A stretch of 64,000 nucleotides of DNA from Legionella cherrii. Lineage in GTDB: Bacteria; Pseudomonadota; Gammaproteobacteria; Legionellales; Legionellaceae. Below, piece by piece: positions 46,706-54,972 of the stretch; within the stretch, counting starts at the first letter, position 1; each line of letters opens with the position of its first letter. Location of the stretch: positions 3,194,001-3,258,000 of the forward strand of contig NZ_LR134173.1 of assembly GCF_900635815.1 (NCBI RefSeq), written 5' to 3'. Position numbers and translations under genes: made by a program. The notes beneath the pieces are model-generated. The model was given only the letters and a program-made list of their open reading frames with translations. It made no database searches and was not told the origin of the DNA.

Positions 46706-47449
46706 TTATGCAACATAAGTCAGGTTAAACATGACCCCATTCGTATAGAAGTGATTTAGGGTTAGACCATCCCCCATTGTTTGATCCGGGGCACGCCCCA
46801 GACGACTTTTACCCCAATCAGCAAATTCATACCCCACTCCAACTTGCCAATTCTGATTCAATGCTTTTTGTACTCCCGCTCCCACAGTATATGTAAATGC
46901 TGTTTGGGTATGGGATGTAAAATCCGGATTTTCTATAGCCTCAAAAATTTTGGGCTCATTGTTAAATGCATGAGCGTCATTAAAACCCACACCAATACTG
47001 CCACTCACCCAAGGCATCACGATGAATCCCATATCTGCCAATAACTTTCCTTTTAATGCAATATGAGAATGCTGGATTTTATAATTGTAAGTGTAGTTGT
47101 CAAATTCGGGATCGGCATCATCCCAAATGTCCCCTGAAAGACGAGCATTAGTGGTTGCAGCAACGGCGAAGCCTAATTGTCCCAAAAGTTTAGGAGTGAT
47201 TGACCGTTGCAAGCCCAAAAACACTTCAAAATCTGCAAGAGCGTTGTTGGTATCGTCAGCATCATAAGTTTTTTCAATATCAGGGGCCAAAAAAAAGGTT
47301 TGGGTCTCACCACCAGTCGGCCATACTGGACCAATACTTAATGCAGCAACGTAATTAAAGCGGGAAATAGGTTCACCCATGGTTCCCGCTACTCCACTAC
47401 TACTTAAAAGGCTCGCTAATAATCCTAATAAATAAGACTGTTTTCTCAT
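46706..47449 (-). CDS. Outer-membrane beta-barrel protein, paralogue of the 30.5-kb barrel
   Basis: The 247-aa precursor has a signal peptide (ending SGVAG) and a beta-barrel body with NYTYNYKIQHSHIALKGKLL, VMPWVSGSIGVGFNDAHAF and WQVGVGYEFADWGKSRLG, ending in FNLTYVA. The NYKIxxSxxxxxGKLL segment and the near-terminal WxxGVGY are shared with the barrel at 30535-31347. It lies 49 bases downstream of the beta-helix passenger gene and is probably in the same operon. Possible role: anchor or porin partner for the passenger. Confidence 0.85.
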   Translation of the reverse strand: MRKQSYLLGLLASLLSSSGVAGTMGEPISRFNYVAALSIGPVWPTGGETQTFFLAPDIEKTYDADDTNNALADFEVFLGLQRSITPKLLGQLGFAVAATTNARLSGDIWDDADPEFDNYTYNYKIQHSHIALKGKLLADMGFIVMPWVSGSIGVGFNDAHAFNNEPKIFEAIENPDFTSHTQTAFTYTVGAGVQKALNQNWQVGVGYEFADWGKSRLGRAPDQTMGDGLTLNHFYTNGVMFNLTYVA

Positions 47450-47498
47450 CTCAACTCCTTGTATGCTTAAACTGATTGATTCAATGCATAGTACGTTT

Positions 47499-49742
47499 TT
47501 ATTTTTTTACGGGAACGAAACAGGTATCAACAGTTACGCCCCCTGGTATATTTGCTGGATTGTAAAGTGCAAGGTTATCCCCTATATCTGCATTGTTGTC
47601 AAAAAATTCATTCGAAGCAACACAAGAATGAGCGAGGTTCACAGCGAATGGAGTTCCTACACTACCCCCAACTAATATTGCCCCTCCTCGATTATCTTCT
47701 TCCATTGGCTTTTTCAAGGCTGTATTTCCGGTAAAAAGATTATCAAAAATTTGAGTGTTCCCAGAAAACTCCACTGCAATTGCACCACCTCCAGGTGCCA
47801 TAGCGGTTACCGTAGAACTTCCGGCACTAAAAATATTGGCAACTAAGTTAAAGAAAAATAAAGGTGAAACTGCACCTGCAGGAACTCCTATAATGGCATT
47901 ATCTAGAAATTTGTTATTAGAAATTTGCGCTTGTGTCTGAATTGAAGAATTAAATATGGCATTCCCATAATTTGAGGCAAAGATTCCCCCACCTTCCAAC
48001 TGTGCTTTATTATCGAGAAATGTCGATCCGGTTACTGCTGTTGCAATCGAATCCAAGTAAATTGCCCCACCAACACCTCCAGTATTGTTGTTAAATTCAG
48101 AGTTCATAATCTTAGCTTGTGAACCTGGATTAGGAAGGATTCCAAAAACATTAATAGCACCTCCCCCAAATGCAGCGGCAACATTACTTGTAAACTTGGA
48201 GTTCCCAACATTTAAAAAATAAGGGGTCCCATCATTAAAAGGGATGTGAAAAAAAATAGCTCCACCCCCAAAACCTGTAAGAGTCGTTAAATTTTGCATA
48301 AAAGTGCTATCAGAGACTGATAAATTGGTATTGATCACACCAACAGCCCCCCCACTTGCATCTGGAACTGGTCCATTGAGTACGTTATTTTTGAATTGAC
48401 TTGCTGAAATAATAACATCACCTGCATCTTTACTACGAATCGCGCCACCATTACGAAAAGCAATATTTTGTTCGAATTCGCTTGAAGTGATAGTATAAGC
48501 AGCGTCAATTAAATTTTCCAAAGCGCCCCCACTTCCCCCTGGAAATAAGGCACTGTTATTAACAAATCTGGATTTTTTGATATGAATTGCAGTATCCGTA
48601 TCTATAGCTGCTACAGCACCCCCACCTGAAGCCAGTACGAGAAATTCTCCAGCAAGAATTTCCGATACTGTTGCATTAACGCCATCACTGATATTTTGCT
48701 CAAAAACCACATGATTGAGTTCAACTGTTGAGCCATAGCGTGCCAAAAGCCCCCCGCCCGCAGCATGCTCATAGTCTAAACTCTCAAGTATATTATGAGT
48801 TCCCAAAACTCCATTATCTGGACCGTTTGCATAGCCACCTCTAATAATGAGGCCGTCAAGCTTAACATTTTTCACTCCTGCGCCAGGAGGAACATCACTT
48901 CCGGCCATAAGCACATGCCACACTCTATCATTGCTACTAACAGGTACATAGGGTGTAAGACAGGTTGACGTCATATCCCCACATAAAATTGTAGGATGAA
49001 GTGTTGCATTTCTTTGTGCCCGTTCCGTTTCAACCCCGGAAAATCCTCCATATATTGCGGTATCACTCGGTAACTCAAAGGTTCTTAGCTTAGGGGTATT
49101 AACGCCATAAGCACCACCAATTATTCCTTGTGGAGCATATACTCGAGAAGGCTTATAAACTCCTTTCGCCAACCAAATTTCGACAGCACCTGGGTCTGCG
49201 TCAGCAGCTTCGAGTGCGGACTCTAAATTATTAAATGCATTGGCCCAGTTACTTCCATTCCCATTAGTTGCTTTATTGCCGTTAACATACAATACCGTTG
49301 CACTTCCTTTAATAATATTCAAAATCTCTGGAGCATTGGGTTGATAACACTGCAAGCGATTGCCTTGATTACAAACGACTGGACCTCCAGATATGTTGCC
49401 GGTTAAGTCACTGCCATTCACTTGCAACGTCAAGGTACATGATTGTTTAGAGCGTAATGTAAAAGGACTGTTGCAATTTCCTGTACCTGAGGTGATCTGG
49501 TTGATACCGACAATAGAATTCATGATTAAGGTATGTGTTTTTTTTGATTGATTGGTAATGGTGTATTTCACTAAAGCAGTACCTGTTGGACTCACAGTCA
49601 ACTTAGGTGGAAAATTTACATCTGATGAAAAGGTCCATAAAGGGCTAACTGTCGATACTGAATTGATAGAATCAGTACCGGCAATGGCACTAAAACTTAG
49701 AATATTTAAAGATAAAATGAAAAAAAAAGGATATCTTTTCAA
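47499..49742 (-). CDS. Secreted beta-helix protein with Pmp-like FxxN/GGA repeats
   Basis: The 747-aa precursor has a signal peptide (ending SAIAG), then the same Cys module as the 28-30 kb propeller protein (CNSPFTLRSKQSCTLTLQV and PVVCNQGNRLQC). From about residue 150 a choice-of-anchor-Q-like stretch (YVNGNKATNGNGSNWANAFN) leads into a right-handed beta-helix. Its rungs carry FxxN followed by GGA[IVL], as in FEQNIAFRNGGAI, FTSNVAAAFGGGAI, FNNNTGGVGGAIY and FTGNTAL...RGGAILV: at least eight copies, the signature of chlamydial polymorphic membrane proteins. No autotransporter barrel is fused to the C-terminus; a separate barrel gene lies directly downstream. It is probably a surface adhesin-like protein. 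Confidence 0.87.
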   Translation of the reverse strand: MKRYPFFFILSLNILSFSAIAGTDSINSVSTVSPLWTFSSDVNFPPKLTVSPTGTALVKYTITNQSKKTHTLIMNSIVGINQITSGTGNCNSPFTLRSKQSCTLTLQVNGSDLTGNISGGPVVCNQGNRLQCYQPNAPEILNIIKGSATVLYVNGNKATNGNGSNWANAFNNLESALEAADADPGAVEIWLAKGVYKPSRVYAPQGIIGGAYGVNTPKLRTFELPSDTAIYGGFSGVETERAQRNATLHPTILCGDMTSTCLTPYVPVSSNDRVWHVLMAGSDVPPGAGVKNVKLDGLIIRGGYANGPDNGVLGTHNILESLDYEHAAGGGLLARYGSTVELNHVVFEQNISDGVNATVSEILAGEFLVLASGGGAVAAIDTDTAIHIKKSRFVNNSALFPGGSGGALENLIDAAYTITSSEFEQNIAFRNGGAIRSKDAGDVIISASQFKNNVLNGPVPDASGGAVGVINTNLSVSDSTFMQNLTTLTGFGGGAIFFHIPFNDGTPYFLNVGNSKFTSNVAAAFGGGAINVFGILPNPGSQAKIMNSEFNNNTGGVGGAIYLDSIATAVTGSTFLDNKAQLEGGGIFASNYGNAIFNSSIQTQAQISNNKFLDNAIIGVPAGAVSPLFFFNLVANIFSAGSSTVTAMAPGGGAIAVEFSGNTQIFDNLFTGNTALKKPMEEDNRGGAILVGGSVGTPFAVNLAHSCVASNEFFDNNADIGDNLALYNPANIPGGVTVDTCFVPVKK

Positions 49743-49926
49743 TTAATGCTCCTTGCACCAAAAAGTTATCGATTATAATAAAAGAGTGGTTGAAATAAAG
49801 AATGGTCGGTAGTTGTTATAACACCCATGATCGTAAGACGGCTTGGAGCATCTAAGCATAAAATTATATAAATATCAATAAACTAACTTGGATACGTTTT
49901 TATAAAGTTCATTGCAAAAGTTCCTA

Positions 49927-50400
49927 TTATTTTAAAGTAAGATGAAAATCTTCAGCCACATCACGAGGCGAAAATCCGTCTCTATATTTAAAATGTTCAC
50001 AAATGTGGATGACAATAATATAGGTTCCTTGTTTGGTTTTTTTTAAAATCCATGTATGCGTTAAATCCGCGATGAGTTGTTGACTGTAAGCTGCCGGTGA
50101 TTGCCAAATTCGAGCATACCAAACTCCTTTTGTACTCAAAGTAATTTGATCGTCTTGAGCTTCGCTTTTAATGAGTTCACATTCAAATTTTTGATCAAAA
50201 TAGATGAGTTTGCCTATCTGGTGATCAGCAAAACCCGCAATCCCCTTAAAAACTATATCACTGCCACGCAAAGTAATAATTAAATTTTCTGGATCAACAA
50301 TCGTTAAAAAATCGGAGATTGGCGCCCGTGAAGCATTTAAATGATTAAACTGTTCAACAACTTTAAACGCCTCTTTTTCATCATGTTTTGCTTTATTCAT
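49927..50400 (-). CDS. NTF2/SnoaL-like protein
   Basis: The 157-aa protein starts at ATG 50400, with GAGGTG about ten bases upstream. The helix-then-curved-sheet order (EAFKVVEQFNHLNASRAPISDFLTIVD, then strands LIITLRGSDIVFKGIAGFADHQ and alternating hydrophobic strands to ITLSTKGVWYARI and GTYIIVIHICEHFKYR) fits the NTF2-like fold used for ligand binding or small-molecule chemistry. No catalytic Asp/His dyad can be named. Soluble, no signal peptide. Function unknown. Confidence 0.7.
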   Translation of the reverse strand: MNKAKHDEKEAFKVVEQFNHLNASRAPISDFLTIVDPENLIITLRGSDIVFKGIAGFADHQIGKLIYFDQKFECELIKSEAQDDQITLSTKGVWYARIWQSPAAYSQQLIADLTHTWILKKTKQGTYIIVIHICEHFKYRDGFSPRDVAEDFHLTLK

Positions 50401-50416
50401 CAATTCATCACCTCTT

Positions 50417-50445
50417 TTGGTTTTATTGTAGAACAGTCATATAAA
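50417..50445 (+). promoter_or_regulatory. Candidate sigma-70-type promoter of an intergenic RNA
   Basis: TTGGTT (50417-50422) and TATAAA (50440-50445) are spaced by exactly 17 bases, on the strand opposite both neighbouring genes. The -10 matches five of six consensus positions, the -35 three. Confidence 0.35.
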
Positions 50446-50451
50446 AAATCC

Positions 50452-50570
50452 ATCATCTAATGAACATGAGCTGCAGAAAAACTTTTCTAGAACAAATAAT
50501 GATATTGAGAAACTATAAATTTATCTTAGGCTATCTTTTTTGAGGACAGTTAAACCTGTCCTCATTTTTT
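50452..50570 (+). ncRNA. Candidate small RNA ending in an intrinsic terminator
   Basis: The promoter-like pair upstream would start a transcript near 50452. It would end at a strong hairpin (50541-50564) with a run of six T, about 118 bases later. There is no plus-strand gene upstream to explain this terminator: both flanking genes read on the minus strand. No ORF of note lies inside. It is a structural inference, with no family match recognised. Confidence 0.35.
50541..50570 (+). terminator. Rho-independent terminator, plus strand
   Basis: TGAGGACAG (50541-50549) pairs perfectly with CTGTCCTCA (50556-50564) around the loop TTAAAC and is followed by TTTTTT (50565-50570). On the minus strand the bases after the hairpin are A, so it works only in the plus direction. 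Confidence 0.8.
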
Positions 50571-50585
50571 ATCATGAATAAGGTA

Positions 50586-51407
50586 TTACATCTTATGTGC
50601 GATATCTAAAATCATATAAGCACCTGCTGTCGACAATGACTTGTGAACCAGTCGACAATTAAACCCTTTAAAAAAAGCACTGATGCCATGATTCTTATAG
50701 ATTTGTGATGCGACCTCCCCAATGGTTTGCTTGGTTTGATTAGTACAAGCCTGTTGGTTGCTCTTAATCACATCAAGGGGTGTGGTTGCAAAAGTTACCG
50801 GTGCTGAAGCAGCGGTTGCCCAAAAAATCGTTGATAGGAACGTTTGTTTTTCACGCCTGGTTTTAATTGCATGGTAGGTCATGAATAAATAAAACCAACT
50901 TGGAAATGCTTTTGCCTGTGTTGCGCCACTTCCGACAAAAAAACCGGATAATCCTCTTTGCTGATAAATGCTCTTCATCGCTTGAATTGGAGTTACTGGT
51001 TTATTCTGACTCGCAATAGTTTTCATTTGTACTGTTTTAATATTCTCAAGCGGACTAACAACTAAGGTATCAAAAGTACTCGCAATGGAGGCTTTGACTA
51101 AACTTCCAACCACCATAGGAAATTGCAATTTATCAACCTCCTTTGGCATATGAGTAATCAGGAGAGGTCGGTATATTACTTTTCCTTGTTGACGAACAAC
51201 GCAAGATAAAAAACCTGTGGAAAAATGGTTTAAATTTGCCCCCAAAAATTGTTTGGTTACTGAATAAGGACTTTGAGAAAGATTGGTTTGAATTGCAACT
51301 TTCAATCGTTCCGCTGGATGCCCTATTAACGTAGTAAATCCTGTATAACTCATACTAAAAGCATAAGCATCCCAAAGCGTCTTTTTTTCTTTTTTTTCTT
51401 GCCCCAT
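50586..51407 (-). CDS. lncP: Mitochondrial carrier-family protein (LncP-like nucleotide carrier)
   Basis: The 273-aa protein starts at ATG 51407 (AAGGG seven bases upstream). It has the three-fold repeat of mitochondrial solute carriers, each with the Px[DE]xx[KR] signature: HPAERLK, SPLENIK and TPLDVIK, with GLSGFFVGSG and GISAFFKGFN as the repeat-end motifs. Such carriers are eukaryotic; the known bacterial example is the Dot/Icm effector LncP of L. pneumophila, which is inserted into host mitochondria and moves ATP. This is either its orthologue or a paralogue with a different substrate. It is monocistronic. Confidence 0.82.
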   Translation of the reverse strand: MGQEKKEKKTLWDAYAFSMSYTGFTTLIGHPAERLKVAIQTNLSQSPYSVTKQFLGANLNHFSTGFLSCVVRQQGKVIYRPLLITHMPKEVDKLQFPMVVGSLVKASIASTFDTLVVSPLENIKTVQMKTIASQNKPVTPIQAMKSIYQQRGLSGFFVGSGATQAKAFPSWFYLFMTYHAIKTRREKQTFLSTIFWATAASAPVTFATTPLDVIKSNQQACTNQTKQTIGEVASQIYKNHGISAFFKGFNCRLVHKSLSTAGAYMILDIAHKM

Positions 51408-51711
51408 AAAACACCCTTCTGCTAACAAAAAGGCGCAAATAATAACACATAGATCATTTTAGAGGCATTTTATTTTTCGCTTCCCAAATTTAACAGATAA
51501 ATAGAAACTATTTTATCCCTTTAATTCACTCTTTGAAAAATATAAATGTGGTAAATTCGGATGACATTATTTAGTATTGTTTCCCTGTTGAAAATTAAAT
51601 TTGTAAGAAACAATCTTTGTAAAAAGAAAAATACGTTTCATAAATAAGAATATTTTCAATGTTATTTCTTATTTTGAGTTTATTACTACTAAAAAAGGAC
51701 ATTAGAGTAAA
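51408..51711. other. Divergent promoter region of carrier and glucanase genes
   Basis: About 304 AT-rich bases between two diverging start codons. No gene, repeat or recognisable operator was seen. Confidence 0.4.
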
Positions 51712-53970
51712 ATGAATCAATTCATAATGGCAAATACTTTATTTTTGATGTTGAATCAGGCCATTGCAGGTAATCCTATTCTTCATTCTTTAGATAAACC
51801 GTTCCCAACACAAATTTCCACACTAGGTGGCAGTGTCACGGCGACCTATACTTTTACGAATAATCTTCCCTTTGCATTTAAAAAACCATTTCAGGTGACA
51901 CCAATGCTTTGCGCCTCTGCAACTCAAGAATGCACTGCTCGTGAAGCCGAATTTAAATACCAGGATCAATGCACAGGTAAAAAATTACAGCCTAAAGAAA
52001 GCTGTACCTACAGCATTACTTTAACGCCAAATAGCATTGGCAGGAAAACCGTCATGGTGGCATACGGTGGGTATGACAATAATGTGGTGCACGTTCAACC
52101 TGCATTAACAACCCTTGCTACAAGCAGTCCCGCTGGTCTTCTCGGTACCGCCAACTTTCCTTCAGCACAACCTTTGCCAAGCCAAGGATTTGCAAATACG
52201 AACTATACAGTAACCTTTACGTTTACCAATTATGATGCATCAACAGTCAGTTTTACTCAGCAAATCACTCAAAATAACAATCCAAACCACCCCAATTTCT
52301 TAATAACGAGCAACAGCTGCATTCCCTCAGGCACAACTGGAACTTTGGCAAGCGGCGGGCAATGCAGTATTACGGGTATTTTCAATGCACCAACTAATGG
52401 CTCATTTACGTTGGCAGCTCAATTAATTGGTAACCTAAGTTCCAATACGCTCAGTACATCAACCAGCATACAATCCGTTTCATTCAATCAACTCATCGGT
52501 GTTGATTATAATCCTAACCACTATACCAATAACTATCCCTTTAATTTTCATGATGTTTTTTATACTGGGACACTCAATAACCCTGCAGCAACTAATGTGT
52601 ATGCAGAGCTACAACAATTGCAAAATGCAGGGTTTACCACCGTGCGATCCTATCAAACAGAGCCCTATAGTTGGATAGATATTATTAACCAAGCCAATGC
52701 TTTAGGGATGAAGGTGATTTATGAGGCGGTGATTCCGCAACTCCCTAGCGACACCAATTATCCAGGGTGTCCATTAGGTGCGCAAAATTATATTCCCTGT
52801 GCACAAGCCACATTAAATGCGGTTATTCAAGCAGTTACTCCTGCCGTGTTCAACAATACAGTCATTCTTGTCTTTGCTGGCCATGAAAACTATTGTAATG
52901 CGGGCAATACCGTTCCACCATGCACGGGAACTTCCAATGTGACTTATTTAACGACCGCGGTGTCGACTCTGCAAGCGACACTGGCCGCACAGGGAGTGAC
53001 AACTCCGGTAGGTTCCGCAGTCCTTAGTGGAAGTTTAGTTACCCCGAGCCCGGCAATTTCTGCGGATATGCAAACACTGATTAACTCTTATTCGCCAACT
53101 GCTCCATTAGCCTTCGACCCATATCCATTTCAATTCGGGGTATCCCCAGCAACCGCTGCGGTATGGACGCCACCATTAAGTTCAACAGTCCAACCCACTA
53201 ATTCACTCGCCTGGGATTACATCCAGGTTGTCGGTTCAACAACACCTCCTGCTTTACCGGCAGCTAATCCTCAACCATTTTACACTGCTGGTCGTGTCTT
53301 ATTATCAGCAGAAACAGGCTGGGCAACAGCAGGAACTACCACGGGGTATGCATGTAATTCCCCAGGCCCATGTGCTCCGTCCGTGGCTAATGCGTCTGCC
53401 TATTTCCAAACGCTTTATCAACTCGGTACCAGTAATTTTCTACAAACATCCGGATATAATATAGGAGTTCTTGCATTTGAGGCCTATGATGAACCCGCAA
53501 AAGCAGGTCCTACAGCAGAGCAAAATTATGGTCTGTTTGACTCGGGTTGTAATCAAAAAGGCGCAGGACTGGTTCCCAACAATACGATAGTGTCCGCTAC
53601 GGGATGTCAGGGATTTACTAACGGTACTCTACTCTCCATATTTGGGACTACCCCGCCGACTCAAGCCTCGTTTACGGTGCAAATTACCTATCCATCAGGA
53701 CAACATCCAACAATAAATGCGACAATACCGGCTAATTCTGGCCTATCGCCCAATATCAGTTCGGTAACTCCATGGCCGCAATTCCTGGTTTATCAAGGGG
53801 CTCAAATTACAGTTTCTTCAGCGACAAGTGGACAATCGTGTACCACTACAGCCACCGCCGTTACTGCATCCCCATCTTCAATTACTTTTGGGCCAGTAAC
53901 CTGTCAAAATCCTCCTCCCAGCAGTATGGGGTGTTTTGGCTTGGGTTGCCAATTATCAAATCCTTTTTAA
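51712..53970 (+). CDS. Secreted GH17-like glycosidase (beta-1,3-glucanase type)
   Basis: The 752-aa precursor has a signal peptide (MNQFIMANTLFLMLNQAIA) and two immunoglobulin-like N-terminal modules with conserved Cys and SC pairs (KLQPKESCTYSITL, ASGGQCSITGIF), similar to those of the 28-kb and 47-kb secreted proteins. From residue about 260 a TIM barrel begins at LIGVDYNPNHY; TTVRSYQTE, VFAGHEN (acid/base Glu) and LLSAETGWATAG (nucleophile Glu) match GH17 endo-glucanases, followed by AFEAYDEPAK. Ser/Thr/Asn-rich composition and many Cys point to extracellular life. The likely substrate is a beta-1,3-glucan of fungi, algae or amoebae. Confidence 0.85.
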   Translation: MNQFIMANTLFLMLNQAIAGNPILHSLDKPFPTQISTLGGSVTATYTFTNNLPFAFKKPFQVTPMLCASATQECTAREAEFKYQDQCTGKKLQPKESCTYSITLTPNSIGRKTVMVAYGGYDNNVVHVQPALTTLATSSPAGLLGTANFPSAQPLPSQGFANTNYTVTFTFTNYDASTVSFTQQITQNNNPNHPNFLITSNSCIPSGTTGTLASGGQCSITGIFNAPTNGSFTLAAQLIGNLSSNTLSTSTSIQSVSFNQLIGVDYNPNHYTNNYPFNFHDVFYTGTLNNPAATNVYAELQQLQNAGFTTVRSYQTEPYSWIDIINQANALGMKVIYEAVIPQLPSDTNYPGCPLGAQNYIPCAQATLNAVIQAVTPAVFNNTVILVFAGHENYCNAGNTVPPCTGTSNVTYLTTAVSTLQATLAAQGVTTPVGSAVLSGSLVTPSPAISADMQTLINSYSPTAPLAFDPYPFQFGVSPATAAVWTPPLSSTVQPTNSLAWDYIQVVGSTTPPALPAANPQPFYTAGRVLLSAETGWATAGTTTGYACNSPGPCAPSVANASAYFQTLYQLGTSNFLQTSGYNIGVLAFEAYDEPAKAGPTAEQNYGLFDSGCNQKGAGLVPNNTIVSATGCQGFTNGTLLSIFGTTPPTQASFTVQITYPSGQHPTINATIPANSGLSPNISSVTPWPQFLVYQGAQITVSSATSGQSCTTTATAVTASPSSITFGPVTCQNPPPSSMGCFGLGCQLSNPF

Positions 53971-54269
53971 AATAGGGATTTGAGTAGGATAAAAATTTTA
54001 AATTTTTAGATAAGAACATTTCAAAAGTGTCGGGCTAAGGCCCGATACACCCATTATGACGACACCCCGCAAATAAGCTACCAAACGGAATAATTTATTC
54101 TATTAATAGGCAGATGACTCAATTCTCGTCGTTGCTCCTTCATCATTTATTACCGAACCAGTATGAGCAAATAAATAACAATTGGGAATAAACTTGACCA
54201 ATCCACACAAAATGATGTATTATTGATCCACTTGATTAATTTACAAGCATTTATAAGTGAGATAACAAC
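53971..54269. other. Intergenic region with a GC-rich hairpin
   Basis: About 300 bases. TCGGGC-TAAG-GCCCGA at 54030-54045 is a perfect 6-bp stem, with further imperfect pairing (GTG/CAC) outside it, but no T-run follows. It may terminate the glucanase transcript inefficiently or be a dispersed palindromic element. Confidence 0.4.
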
Positions 54270-54863
54270 ATGCAAATGAAACTTTTTAAACAACAACCTA
54301 TTCCTAAAACCAGTCAAGAAGCTTTTGATATATTAAGCTGCTCGTATGATCTAGATGATATTCAGAGTATTTTTTTTAATTTTAAGCAATTAGTAAGTAT
54401 CAGGAAAAGTGTTTTGACTTCTCATGCTCTTCCAAACTCAACTGTACCCGATAATCAAGCATTTATCATCGATTTGGAGGCTCGCATTAATAGACTTCAA
54501 ACAGCTGTGGCTGAAGGTAAACCTTATCCAACTTTATATGGCGACGTTTGTAAAGTAAAAGAAGGTCTGGGAGTAATTTTAGGATATTATCAATCTCAGA
54601 TTAAAAAAGATCAACCAATTGCAAGCAGCTTCGTACGAGATGCTCAAAGTCGTTCGAGTCAAATTACAGCTTTAGCATCTGAAGTTGCAGGTGATGAGCA
54701 CCCCTTCCTTAATAAAATAGATTCAAGGATGTTAACCAAATACACAATTAATTATTGTGCAACGGATATTATGCAAGATGATGTAGCAACAATTGCAGAG
54801 ATTGTTCAAAAACCTTATTTAGCTGATCATAGTGATGATCCAAAATTTTCCTATATCTCGTAA
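54270..54863 (+). CDS. Hypothetical soluble protein (197 aa)
   Basis: A helical, soluble 197-aa protein starting at ATG 54270 (or the in-frame ATG 54276). No signal peptide, no known domain. The middle (residues 60-110) has a regular helix-turn-helix spacing of hydrophobic residues, and the tail contains ADHSDDPKFSYIS. Effector candidacy is possible but cannot be argued from sequence. Confidence 0.7.
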   Translation: MQMKLFKQQPIPKTSQEAFDILSCSYDLDDIQSIFFNFKQLVSIRKSVLTSHALPNSTVPDNQAFIIDLEARINRLQTAVAEGKPYPTLYGDVCKVKEGLGVILGYYQSQIKKDQPIASSFVRDAQSRSSQITALASEVAGDEHPFLNKIDSRMLTKYTINYCATDIMQDDVATIAEIVQKPYLADHSDDPKFSYIS

Positions 54864-54972
54864 CATGTAATTAGTGAGAAGTATCAAAATATCTTTTTGG
54901 TACTTCTTAAACCAAGGAAGAATTTGTTTCTATCCTTAAGTCTTTCGTAACACAGCCAGGTACAAATTGAGT

